From Micromonospora sp. MW-13 (GTDB lineage: Bacteria; Actinomycetota; Actinomycetes; Mycobacteriales; Micromonosporaceae), in NCBI RefSeq assembly GCF_003434305.1, contig NZ_QKKX01000032.1:36418-100417 (forward strand): a stretch of DNA of 64,000 nucleotides, in the 5' to 3' direction. The stretch's first letter is position 1. Each line of letters opens with the position of its first letter. The notes beneath the pieces are model-generated. The model was not told the DNA's origin. It made no database searches and was given only the letters and a program-made list of their open reading frames with translations. Made by a program: the position numbers and the translations under genes. Below, in pieces: positions 19,201-26,071 of the stretch.

Positions 19201-19584
19201 CACCACCCGGGCGCCGGAGTCCTCGGTCATGAACGCCACCCGGGCCGGCGGGTACGCCGGGTCGAGCGGGACGTACGCCGCGCCGGCCTTGAGCACGGCG
19301 AGCAGCGCGACGACCAGGTCGACGTCGCGGGTGAGGCAGACCCCGACCCGGTCCTGCCCGGCGACGCCGCGGGCGAGCAGGGCCCGGGCCAGCCGGTTGG
19401 CCGCCTCGTCCAGTTGACGGTAGGTCAGCGAGCGGTCGCCGTGGCGCACCGCCTCCGCGTCGGGGGTCCGTTCCACCTGGGACTCGACCATCCGGTGCAG
19501 GCAGTCGACGATGACCGGAGTGCCGGAGGCGCGGGGGGTGGTGGACCGACGGACCGGTCCGGTGGGCCGGACGGAGGTGGTCAC
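16246..19584 (-). CDS. NRPS, A-T-C initiation protein (alanine-type)
   Basis: A 1112-residue protein. The GTG start is the first start codon after an in-frame stop about 120 bases upstream; the Shine-Dalgarno is weak (GGGCGGGA directly adjacent). The A domain spans ~35-510 (A3 YTSGSTGRPKG ~171, A5 NLYGPSEDTTY, A8 GRLDDQVKLRGHRIE, A10 TPSGKTDRAAL). Its pocket reads D-L-F-N-C-A-L-T-Y, close to the alanine-type code DLFNNALTY. The carrier Ser is in GGDSLLAV (~556). The condensation domain is ~640-1100 with HHIVCDD (~783), where the usual final Gly is Asp. Lack of an upstream C domain and first position in the operon suggest it starts the peptide with Ala. Confidence 0.92.
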   Translation of the reverse strand: MTTSVRPTGPVRRSTTPRASGTPVIVDCLHRMVESQVERTPDAEAVRHGDRSLTYRQLDEAANRLARALLARGVAGQDRVGVCLTRDVDLVVALLAVLKAGAAYVPLDPAYPPARVAFMTEDSGARVVLTRSGLADRFGDAALPLDAIDLADQPAGRPDAAADPSDLAYVIYTSGSTGRPKGVAVEHRSASVLMHWARSAFADEELGGMLAATSVCFDLSIFEIFGPLCWGGRVVLVDTVLALAAPDAARLPVTLVNTVPSAMSELLAADALPAGVRTVCLAGEPLTAALAARVLARPGVRRLLNLYGPSEDTTYSTWAEITADGTAPPIGRPLPHTRTYVLDAGGVPVPSGAPGELYLAGAGLARGYLGRPEETAARFLDDPFRPGDRMYRTGDRVRLRPDGQLEFLGRLDDQVKLRGHRIELGEVGAALAALPGVREAAAAVRTGPSGDPVLVGYLVGRRRDDVPARLRERLPAPMVPTAVVWLDRMPTTPSGKTDRAALPAPAWADPDVAPPSPGRDPAGARTGEVAAVWRDVLGVPVTGSAADFFDLGGDSLLAVRCAARLTAVTGVPVPPAALFDHPTVAALAAHLAARPPASRRPADAGERPVSTRARPAGDGPATGPTTAAGRAAAGSAAAAGDGPAAGPTGDTDAPLSAAQRRLWFLHQLDPTDTSYLVSYVVELRGPVDRAALARALRRVVARHPALRTVFPGSAAGPVQRVHDDPQVELVIEVPQPGMPLAERVARIAATSARIPMDLAAGPLLRAHLVGDGRRRFALLLVAHHIVCDDWSFSVLVRDLGRCYDSEREAAVRVTRPRPPWPAHPAPGPAGFALAQRDWLAGPAGRRALDEVVAGLRGAPTLLALAAGPATPDAGQPTAGRGAGALDRPDGASLRVPVDPATADAVRRLARAHRASLYMVGLAAFATLLGVGTGRTDLLVGTAFAGRTSVPAEESIGCFVNTMPLRLRPAPGRSFADLLAEARDAALAAAARQDVPFDAVVERLRPARHPRRNPLVQVAFGVQNAPAATWTGSWGLDFAGVELAPDAARLDLTLWLDERRGGLEALWTYRTDLFDGGRVTAWHRRFTEVLRRAATDPQRRLAECVDDPWGNER

Positions 19585-20120
19585 TCCCGCCCGCGATTCG
19601 TCGTACGCATGCAGCCAGACACCGAACGCCCCCCAAGGATCGTGACGGTACGTGTGCTCCGGATGACCCCTCGGCAGGTCAGCGCCTCGAGCCCTTCACG
19701 CTCTGCTACCTAAAGCGATCAATCGATCGCTCTCCGCTGAGAGATTCCACGAGCATCGACGGCACTGCCAAGAGCCCTCCCGAAATACGGGACGGTGGTG
19801 GCGAAACCCGGAACGAGCGTGCTCAGCCGCGCGCTCGGGCCGCCGGTCGCCCCCGACGCGTCCACCAGCGCCGATGCCCGCCCGCACGGCCTCCCGCCCG
19901 TCGCCGGCCGGTCCGGTCCTGTCGGGAAGACGCCATCGGCCCTGGGACCGCAATCACACCGGGCGGCGACGCCCCCAGGGCCGACGACCTGCGGGGAGGC
20001 ACTGCGGGAGGCATACGACATGACGGATACGCCGCCGGGCGTGACCCGCGCCGGCCGTCCTCGCGGGACGGCGGGAACCGGCGGCGCGACGGTCGGATAC
20101 CTGTCCGGGTCCGATGCCCG
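19585..20120 (+). other. Non-coding upstream region of the NRPS operon
   Basis: No convincing gene is seen in this 536-base stretch; its open frames have poor start context and no recognisable motifs. It should hold the promoter of the leftward NRPS operon. The segment around 19700-19790 is less GC-rich than its surroundings and contains two adjacent inverted repeats. The right part lies beyond the 3' end of the acetyltransferase gene. Confidence 0.6.
19714..19731. promoter_or_regulatory. Inverted repeat, candidate operator of the NRPS operon
   Basis: AGCGATC-AATC-GATCGCT is a perfect 7-bp inverted repeat about 130 bases upstream of the first NRPS start. A second one, CTCTC-CGCT-GAGAG (19730-19743), overlaps it by two bases. 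The position and symmetry suggest a dimeric regulator site. No regulator gene is present in the window to pair with it. Confidence 0.45.
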
Positions 20121-20696
20121 TCAGGTCGCCGCCGGAGGCGCGACGGCGGTGGACCGGCTGCGCCACTCGTCGGCCAGCACCGACCAGACCTCGAGGTCGA
20201 CACGCCGGGCGGGCCCCGCGTACATCTGCCGCAGGGTGCCGTCGTGGCGCATGCCGAGCCGGCGCGCGACGGCAAGGCTGCGGACGTTGTCGGCGTTGGT
20301 GCGCCACTCCACCCGGTGCACGCCCCGCCGCCCCACCGCCCAGTCGACGACGACGCCGACTGCCCGGGTGACCAGGCCGCGCCCCTCCGCGGCCGGCTCC
20401 AGCCAGCAGCCCACCTCGCACACCCCCAGCACGGCGTCGAACGTCACGAACATCACCCCGCCGACCAGCACCCCGTCGAGCCAGATCCCCCAGATGCCCC
20501 CGGCGTCGCGGGCCCACAGGTCGGCGTAGCGTTGCAGCACCGCCCGGGCCGACGGCAGGTCGGTGGCCACGAAGGACGCGCCCACCCACGGCGCGATGTG
20601 CTCCCGGGCCCGGTCCAGGTTGCGCAGGAACTCCTCGGCCCGCCACGGCTCCAGCGGGCGCAGCTCGGCGTCGGCGGTCAGGGCGCGGGCGAACAC
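20121..20696 (-). CDS. GNAT acetyltransferase, RimJ/RimL type
   Basis: A 191-residue protein with the acetyl-CoA-binding region (WLEPAAEGRGLVTRAV), the downstream VEWRTNADNVRSLAVARRLG signature and a C-terminal DLEVWSVLADEW, as in RimJ/RimL-like N-acetyltransferases. The GTG at 20696 is chosen because GGGAGG lies 4 bases upstream; an in-frame GTG at 20765 would add 23 residues that look non-conserved. The substrate is unknown. It lies just outside the NRPS operon, transcribed towards it, and could be a chance neighbour. Confidence 0.85.
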   Translation of the reverse strand: MFARALTADAELRPLEPWRAEEFLRNLDRAREHIAPWVGASFVATDLPSARAVLQRYADLWARDAGGIWGIWLDGVLVGGVMFVTFDAVLGVCEVGCWLEPAAEGRGLVTRAVGVVVDWAVGRRGVHRVEWRTNADNVRSLAVARRLGMRHDGTLRQMYAGPARRVDLEVWSVLADEWRSRSTAVAPPAAT

Positions 20697-20930
20697 CGGG
20701 CCTCCCGGGGTGGCGGACGTCAGGGGACCCGGGTAGCAGACCACAGACTGATCGCAATCGGCCACCCCGCCTCAGGTTCGACGGAACACCGACGTCGCCC
20801 TTCCCGGCAGGCGGCGGAACCGACCGGCCCGGGGCCGAGGTGCCGGCCGCCCGGACCGGGGGCGGCCCGGACGCCGACCCGCACCCGGCCGGGGCTGACC
20901 GGCCGGTCGGCGGGGCCGCGGGCGGACGGC

Positions 20931-21344
20931 TCAGTCGCGCAGCAGGTCGGCGTGGGCGGCGCGGAGCCGGGCCAGGGCCGGGTCGCTGCCGGGGACGACC
21001 CGGCGGTCGAGCTCGGCCCAGACCTCGGCGAGCGCCTCCGTGAGGGTCCGCAGCTCGGCTTCGTGCCGCCGGCTGCTCTGCCGGTGCAGCTCGTCGAGGC
21101 GGCGGGCCCACCCGGCGGTCACCGTGGCGAGCCGGTCGGCGTCGGCCCGGGCCTGCGCCGCCGTGCGGGCGGCGCAGGCGGGCACGATCGCGGCGATCGG
21201 GCGAGGGTCGCCGTCGCGGGTGACCAGCGTGACGGTGTCGGTCAGCTCGGCCATCGCGATGAGCTGGGTCAGTCGGGTGCGGGCCTCACGCAACGGCAGG
21301 GCACGCGGCGGGGTGGGCTCGTGGGCCAGGGCGGGGGCAGCCAT
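20931..21344 (-). CDS. Phd/YefM-like antitoxin candidate
   Basis: A 137-residue protein. Residues ~15-60 (LPLREARTRLTQLIAMAELTD followed by VTLVTRDGDPRPIAAIVP) match the Phd/YefM antitoxin fold, which starts with a helix and ends in a hydrophobic IA-x-I-VP strand. The C-terminal part is a long Arg/Glu-rich helix predicted to be coiled. The longer open frame upstream is a shadow. There is no adjacent PIN or RelE-type toxin; the nearest gene in the same direction is KptA. It may be an orphan antitoxin or DNA-binding protein. Confidence 0.7.
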   Translation of the reverse strand: MAAPALAHEPTPPRALPLREARTRLTQLIAMAELTDTVTLVTRDGDPRPIAAIVPACAARTAAQARADADRLATVTAGWARRLDELHRQSSRRHEAELRTLTEALAEVWAELDRRVVPGSDPALARLRAAHADLLRD

Positions 21345-21418
21345 GCGTCCATGCTGACGGCGGGGTACGACAATAAATGTCCGGCGACCGTCCACGGTGG
21401 CCCCGACCGGCCCTCTGG

Positions 21419-21958
21419 TCAGTCGACCAGGTACCGGGCGGGGACCGCGTCGGTCAGCCAGACCCCGTTGGCGCTGCGGTGGAAGACGTGCCCGTCCCGG
21501 GCCATCGCCGCCGCGTCGACGGTGAGCACCACGACCTGACCGCCGCGCCGCGCGCCGACCCGCCGGGCGGTCTCGACGTCCGGCGACAGGTGGACGTGGT
21601 GACGACCGCCCCGGTGCAGCCCCGTCGCCCGGATCGAGTCGAGGGCGGCGGCGCCGGTGCCGTGGTGCAGCCGGTCGGGCGGCACGGCCGGCGGCAACCC
21701 GAGGTCCACCGGGATCGAGTGCCCCTGGTTGGCCCGGATCCGCTCGACCCCGTCGGGGCCACGCTCCACCGCGAAGCGCTGCTTGTCGTTGCCGGCGACC
21801 ACCGCGTCGAGTTCGGCCCGGCCGGTCCGCAGGGCGGCGAGCAGGTCGTCGACGGGAACCCACCCCGCGCCGTCCGGCGCGAGGCCGAGGCGGTACGGCT
21901 CGTGCCGCAGCGCCCGGGAGATCCGCTTGCTCAACTTGACCATGGCTCGGTGATCCAC
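21419..21958 (-). CDS. kptA: RNA 2'-phosphotransferase
   Basis: A 179-residue Tpt1/KptA protein. KptA transfers a 2'-phosphate from RNA to NAD+, giving ADP-ribose 1'',2''-cyclic phosphate. The family landmarks are visible: SKRISRALRHEP near the N-terminus, the winged-helix GWVPVDDLL, NQGHS, LHHGT and HHVHLSPD, with a C-terminal VWLTDAVPARYL. The start is GTG (MDHRAMVKLSK); an ATG five codons in is possible. Bacteria lack the eukaryotic tRNA ligase pathway, so its role is thought to be in RNA repair or modification, which fits the nearby rtcB and tRNA genes. Confidence 0.95.
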   Translation of the reverse strand: MDHRAMVKLSKRISRALRHEPYRLGLAPDGAGWVPVDDLLAALRTGRAELDAVVAGNDKQRFAVERGPDGVERIRANQGHSIPVDLGLPPAVPPDRLHHGTGAAALDSIRATGLHRGGRHHVHLSPDVETARRVGARRGGQVVVLTVDAAAMARDGHVFHRSANGVWLTDAVPARYLVD

Positions 21959-22177
21959 CCGGGCATTGTGGCGTCACCACCGCGCCGCCGCACGGAATTT
22001 CCGGGCGTCCGGCGGCGACGTGGACCCGGACCGGTGACGACGCGGCACCGGGAAGGGAGCGGCACCGCGCGGCCGGGCCGCGGCGACGGACCCGGCCCCA
22101 GAGGAAAAGGCGGTACGGGCGGCGGACGGGCTGCTAGCCTCTCGCGTTGACGCGGAACCACCACCGGGAGGCCGACC

Positions 22178-22666
22178 GTGCCCAGGGAGACCGGACGCAC
22201 CCTCGTCGCGTCGAACAAGAAGGCCCGGCACGACTACACCATCCTCAAGACGTACGAGGCGGGGCTGGTGCTCGTCGGCACCGAGGTGAAGTCGCTGCGG
22301 GCCGGGCGGGTGTCGCTGGTCGACGCCTTCGCCCAGGAACACGACGGCGAGCTGCTGCTACACGGCCTGCACATCGCCGAGTACGGCTTCGGCACCTGGA
22401 CCAACCACCAGCCCCGCCGCACCCGCAAGCTGCTGCTGCACCGCGTCGAGATCGACCGGATCCTCGACCGGACGCGCGAGGGCGGGCTCACCCTGGTGCC
22501 GCTGTCGCTGTACTTCGCCGACGGCTGGGCCAAGGTCGAGCTGGCCCTGGCCAAGGGCCGCAAGTCGTACGACAAGCGGCAGGCGATCGCCGAGCGGGAC
22601 GCCAACCGGGAGATCGCCCGCGAGTTCGGCCGCCGGCTCAAGGGCGCCCGCACCCGCCGCGACTGA
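22178..22666 (+). CDS. smpB: SsrA-binding protein SmpB
   Basis: A 162-residue protein of standard length. It binds tmRNA and brings it to stalled ribosomes for trans-translation. Signatures are the N-terminal SNKKARHDYTILKTYEAGLVL, GTEVKSLR, the central HRTRKLLLH-type segment and the basic C-terminal tail with AKGRKSYDKR. The start is GTG with GGGAGG about 7 bases upstream. No ssrA gene was found nearby in the window, although the two are often close in actinobacteria. Confidence 0.98.
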   Translation: MPRETGRTLVASNKKARHDYTILKTYEAGLVLVGTEVKSLRAGRVSLVDAFAQEHDGELLLHGLHIAEYGFGTWTNHQPRRTRKLLLHRVEIDRILDRTREGGLTLVPLSLYFADGWAKVELALAKGRKSYDKRQAIAERDANREIAREFGRRLKGARTRRD

Positions 22667-22733
22667 CCCGGCCCGGGCGACGCCGACCTGGGCGCGGTGG
22701 TATCAACGAACCGGAGTCGGCGGAGGAGGGGCC

Positions 22734-24113
22734 GTGCAGAGCTTCACCCGTACGTTCGTCCGAAACCTCGTGATCTTCACCGTCTGCGGGCTGGCGGGGC
22801 CGGTCTTCCTCGTCGTGGGTGCCCTCGGCGTCAGCGACGTCGGCTGGGGCGAGCAAGGCGTCCCGCTGGCCTTCCTCCTCACCGGCCTGGTGCTCACCCT
22901 CGCGATCCCGGTCGGCGCCTTCCTGTTCACCCGGGCGCACTACCGGGTGATCAACGACCGCGACATGGTGTACGACGCGCACCGGCGCGACGACGACAGC
23001 TTCGCCATGTGGACCCCCACCGCCCGGATCCCGATCCAGGACGGCCGGTTGGCCACGGCCGAGGTCCGCGAGGCGACGCTCGTGTCGTACGGCCAGGACT
23101 GGGAGGCGACGTACCAGAGCTACGGCGGCGACCTCGACCCCGACGAGCCCAAGCCGCGCATCCGGCTCAGGCTGTGGGTTCACCCCGAGGGCGGCGAGCC
23201 GTTCGAGTCGACGGCCACGTGGCGGGTGCCGGCCCTGTGCCTGGCGGCCGTCACCGCGGGACGACTCGTCGCCGTCACCCACCCGGGCGTCCCCGCGGAG
23301 TTCGGCATCGACTGGCCGCGCAGCGCCCTGCTGTCGGGCGCCCGGGCCTGCAAGCTGGTCGGTCTCGACGGCCGGCGCGTCGACCTGACCGGGCACCCGG
23401 ATCTCCTCCTGGAGCAGATGAGAACCGCGATGGCCACCGGCCGGATCGCCCTGGACGGCGACACGATCGACCTGCGACGCATCGACCCCGCCGCGGCGAC
23501 GCGGCTCCAGAGCCTGGTCGAGCGGGCCGCAACCGGTCGACCGCAGCCCGAGCCGGTGCCGGACGGCAGGGCCAGGTGGGTGATCGACCGCCTGCCCGGA
23601 GCGGAGGGGGCGTTCGGCGGTGTCGACCGCCGGTGGGCGCGGCACGGCGGGCAGCTCGTCCGGGGCCGGTTCCTGGAGCTGCGGGGCACGGACACCTTCC
23701 AGTACGAGGGCCCGGTGCTGGAGACCGTCCTGCGGATCTTCCCGGCCGACGGCGGCACTCCGTTCGACGTCCGGAAGAAGCTGACGGTGCCGATCAACTA
23801 CCTCGCGCTGCTGCACCGGACGAAGCAGCTCGTCGTGCAGGTCGGCGGGGACCGCCGGTCGTACGAGATCGACTGGGAACGCACCAACCTCGCCGCCGGG
23901 GTCAGCCCCGCCGTCGTGATCGGTCCCGACGGCCGGCAGTTCGACCTGACCGGCCGGTTCGACCCCCTGCTGGCGATCATGCGGCTGCTGGTGACCCACC
24001 GCGTGGGCGTCCCCGGCACCGTGCTGGACCTGCGCGACCGCCGTCCCTCCGGCGCGGCGGCGCAGGTCATGGACGTGATCCGACGCACCCCGCTGAGCCT
24101 TCGATCAGGCTGA
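22734..24113 (+). CDS. Two-TM protein of unknown function
   Basis: A 459-residue protein that I do not recognise. The GTG start has a strong GGAGGAGGGG ribosome-binding site. Two hydrophobic segments (about residues 12-33 and 45-65) anchor a large C-terminal soluble part. That part seems to hold two related halves, each containing LVG/VIG-x-DGR-x-x-DLTG followed by a DPLL or PDLL motif (near 225 and 405), so an internal duplication is likely. It is 67 bases after smpB and may be co-transcribed with it. No catalytic motif is evident. Confidence 0.8.
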   Translation: MQSFTRTFVRNLVIFTVCGLAGPVFLVVGALGVSDVGWGEQGVPLAFLLTGLVLTLAIPVGAFLFTRAHYRVINDRDMVYDAHRRDDDSFAMWTPTARIPIQDGRLATAEVREATLVSYGQDWEATYQSYGGDLDPDEPKPRIRLRLWVHPEGGEPFESTATWRVPALCLAAVTAGRLVAVTHPGVPAEFGIDWPRSALLSGARACKLVGLDGRRVDLTGHPDLLLEQMRTAMATGRIALDGDTIDLRRIDPAAATRLQSLVERAATGRPQPEPVPDGRARWVIDRLPGAEGAFGGVDRRWARHGGQLVRGRFLELRGTDTFQYEGPVLETVLRIFPADGGTPFDVRKKLTVPINYLALLHRTKQLVVQVGGDRRSYEIDWERTNLAAGVSPAVVIGPDGRQFDLTGRFDPLLAIMRLLVTHRVGVPGTVLDLRDRRPSGAAAQVMDVIRRTPLSLRSG

Positions 24114-24126
24114 CCCGAGGCTCGCG

Positions 24127-24198
24127 CTGCGAGCGGAGGACTCGAACCTCCATCGCCCGTTCCAGAGACGGGTGTGCTGCCCATTGCACCAGCTCGCA
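24127..24198 (-). tRNA. tRNA-Gln (anticodon CUG)
   Basis: A complete cloverleaf on the minus strand: a 7-bp acceptor stem (TGCGAGC with GCTCGCA), D-stem GTGC/GCAC, anticodon stem CCCGT/ACGGG with the loop CTCTGGA giving anticodon CTG, and a T-arm with GTTCGAGTC. No CCA is encoded. It lies 42 bases beyond the rtcB stop, on the same strand. Confidence 0.95.
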
Positions 24199-24240
24199 AG
24201 GGTCCCGGCCGGCGCCGGAGAGGGCGCCGGCCGGGCCGTC

Positions 24241-25440
24241 TCAACCCTTGACGCAGACCACCTGCTTGAGGTGGGCGACCACCTCGACCAGGTCCTCCTG
24301 CTGCGCCATCACCTCCGTGATGTCCTTGTACGCGGCGGGGATCTCGTCGACCACCCCCGCGTCCTTGCGGCACTCCACCCCGGCGGTCTGCCGCGCCAGA
24401 TCGGCCGTGCTGTACGTCCGCTTAGCCTGCCCGCGCGACATCCGCCGCCCGGCCCCGTGCGAGGCGGAGCAGTACGCGTCCGGGTTCCCCTTCCCGCGCA
24501 CGATGTACGACCCGGTGCCCATCGAGCCGGGGATGATGCCGAGGTCCCCGGCGCCGGCCCGGATCGCGCCCTTGCGAGTGACCAGCACGTCCACCCCGCC
24601 GTACGTCTCCTCGGCGACGTAGTTGTGGTGGCACGAGATCGGCTCCTCGAAGCGGACCTGCGGGAACTCGTCGCGGACCACGTTGCACAGCAGGGCCAGC
24701 ATCACCGCCCGGTTGCGGCGGGCGTACTCCTGCGCCCACCACAGGTCCCGCCGGTACGCCTCCATCTCCGGCGTGCCGGCGAGGAAGACCGCCAGGTCCC
24801 GGTCGGGCAGCTCGGCGTTGTGCGGCAGCCGCCGCGCGATGCCGATGTGCCGCTCCGCCAGTTCCTTGCCGATGTTGCGCGACCCGGAGTGCAGCATCAG
24901 CCAGACCCGGCCGGCGTCCGGGCCGTCCTGCTCCAGGCAGACCTCGATGAAGTGGTTGCCACCGCCGAGGGTGCCCATCTGCTGCCGGGCCCGGGTCTCA
25001 AGCTGGGCCACGCGCTTGTCGAGGGTGCCGAAGCGCACCCAGAAGTCGGTCCAGCCGCGCTGCTCCAGCCCGCGTACCCGGCGCGGGTCGACCGCGTCGT
25101 CGCGCCTGGCGAAGCCGACCGGGATGGTCGCCTCGATCGCGGACCGCAGCCCGGCGAGGTCGTCGGGCAGGTCGGCGGCGGTGAGCGAGGTCCGCACCGC
25201 CGACATGCCGCAGCCGATGTCCACGCCGACGGCCGCCGGGGAGACCGCCTGCCGCATCGCGATCACCGAGCCGACGGTGGCGCCCTTGCCGAAGTGGACG
25301 TCGGGCATCACGGCGACGCCCTCGACCCAGGGCAGCGCGCCGATGTTGCGCAGCTGCCGGGCGGCCTGCTCCTCGATGGCGTACGGGTCGGTCCAGACCC
25401 GGACGGGCGCGCGGGTGCCCGCAAGCGGGGTGAATGCCAT
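24241..25440 (-). CDS. rtcB: RNA-splicing/repair ligase RtcB
   Basis: A 399-residue RtcB ligase. RtcB joins 2',3'-cyclic-phosphate or 3'-phosphate ends to 5'-OH ends using GTP and Mn2+. Motifs in order: VAVMPDVHFGKGA, DIGCGM (metal Cys), GGGNHFIE, HSGSRNIG, SCHHNY (metal His), GSMGTGSYIV and CSASHGAGRRMSR with the guanylylated His. AAGGAGAACACG precedes the ATG. An atypical tRNA-like gene lies 33 bases upstream and a tRNA-Gln gene 42 bases downstream, all on the same strand, so the three could form one transcript. In bacteria RtcB is mostly a damage-repair enzyme for tRNA or rRNA. Confidence 0.97.
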   Translation of the reverse strand: MAFTPLAGTRAPVRVWTDPYAIEEQAARQLRNIGALPWVEGVAVMPDVHFGKGATVGSVIAMRQAVSPAAVGVDIGCGMSAVRTSLTAADLPDDLAGLRSAIEATIPVGFARRDDAVDPRRVRGLEQRGWTDFWVRFGTLDKRVAQLETRARQQMGTLGGGNHFIEVCLEQDGPDAGRVWLMLHSGSRNIGKELAERHIGIARRLPHNAELPDRDLAVFLAGTPEMEAYRRDLWWAQEYARRNRAVMLALLCNVVRDEFPQVRFEEPISCHHNYVAEETYGGVDVLVTRKGAIRAGAGDLGIIPGSMGTGSYIVRGKGNPDAYCSASHGAGRRMSRGQAKRTYSTADLARQTAGVECRKDAGVVDEIPAAYKDITEVMAQQEDLVEVVAHLKQVVCVKG

Positions 25441-25473
25441 CGTGTTCTCCTTGTTCGTTCTCGTCTTTCGCGG

Positions 25474-25547
25474 AGCGGCTGGCCGGATTCGAACCGGCGA
25501 TCTTCACCGTGGCGGGGTGACGCGCTGCCGGGCTGCGCTACAACCGC
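25474..25547 (-). tRNA. Atypical tRNA-like gene, anticodon GCC (Gly), C33
   Basis: A full cloverleaf can be drawn: acceptor GCGGTTG/CAGCCGC (one G-U), D-stem GCGC/GCGC with A14, GG18-19 and A21, anticodon stem TCACC/GGTGA, five-base variable loop, T-arm GCCGG-TTCGAAT-CCGGC. The anticodon loop is CCGCCAC, giving GCC at 34-36 but a C at position 33, where elongator tRNAs almost always have U. Its anticodon-loop defect and location 33 bases before rtcB suggest a specialised or decaying tRNA rather than an ordinary glycine tRNA. Confidence 0.75.
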
Positions 25548-25619
25548 GAGGCCGACCCACCGGTGGCGGGACGGACGTGGGCGATACGTTCTGGCCGGCG
25601 GGCGGGCACCGGGGACGAA

Positions 25620-25654
25620 AAAGCCGCCCGGTCCCGGATTCGGGATGGGCGGCT
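25620..25654 (-). terminator. Intrinsic terminator
   Basis: On the minus strand AGCCGCCC pairs with GGGCGGCT, with an inner TCCCG-AATC-CGGGA stem, followed directly by a TTTT run. It sits 19 bases after the stop of the small basic ORF at 25673-25795 and ends a leftward transcript before the tRNA-like gene. Confidence 0.85.
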
Positions 25655-25672
25655 GCGCGTGTCGCGCTGGCG

Positions 25673-25795
25673 CTATCCGCGCCACCACCCGAGTTGTCGG
25701 CGCTGCAACCGGCCGAGGGTCTGCCCGCCGGTGAGCAGCGGGGCACCGCCGCGCGGCGTTGGCCGCGAGGACGTGGTGCGTTTGCGCTGCGACAC
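25673..25795 (-). CDS. Small basic protein, 40 residues
   Basis: A short ORF starting with GTG (MSQRKRTTSSRPTPRGG...) and ending ...LQRRQLGWWRG before TAG. An AGGGAG ribosome-binding site lies 7 bases upstream and a strong intrinsic terminator begins 19 bases after the stop, which supports a genuine small gene. It has about ten Arg/Lys and two adjacent Trp near the C-terminus, and no membrane segment. A second frame through the same stretch (starting at a nearby ATG) has no such context. Its position just ahead of the tRNA-like gene and rtcB invites a link to RNA binding, but that is only inference. Confidence 0.6.
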   Translation of the reverse strand: MSQRKRTTSSRPTPRGGAPLLTGGQTLGRLQRRQLGWWRG

Positions 25796-25930
25796 GGCAT
25801 GCTCCCTGGATCAGCTCGGGTTGACCTTGCTCGATGACCGTAGGCGAGGGCCCACGGTGGCCGCAATGGATATTCGGCCGCCCCGGGAGAGAGCGGGCGA
25901 ACCGGCGAACGAACCCGGCTCCTCTTGAGC

Positions 25931-25973
25931 GGGCGCGGCCAGAAGAGCGCACTACTCCTGGCCGCAGGCGCCC
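25931..25973. repeat. Hairpin-forming inverted repeat
   Basis: GCGGCCAG (25935-25942) and CTGGCCGC (25958-25965) form a perfect 8-bp stem around a 15-base loop, with a further GGGC/GCCC outer pairing. There is no T-run. It may be a terminator for the leftward gene at 26072 or a structured leader of the small ORF. Confidence 0.55.
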
Positions 25974-26071
25974 ATTCCGCCGGCCCTACCGACGGTGACA
26001 TCTCAGCACAGCCGGGATGAGTACGTCCGACGTCGCGGAGGTGGCGGCCCTCGGCGCGGTCGGGGTGGCGG

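Noticed and set aside
16339..19713. Plus-strand open frame of 1124 codons
   Set aside because: Shadow of the Ala-type NRPS gene in the opposite strand.
19585..19713. In-frame extension upstream of the first NRPS start (…GHPEHTYRHDPWG…)
   Set aside because: Open back to a TGA but has no ATG, GTG or TTG start before 19584; not an MbtH protein.
19714..19743. Inverted repeats as an intrinsic terminator
   Set aside because: Arms are short, no T-run follows on either strand, and no gene ends immediately before them; operator is more likely.
24127..25547. Integrated element at the tRNA genes
   Set aside because: No integrase, no duplicated tRNA 3' end (att site) and no composition shift nearby.
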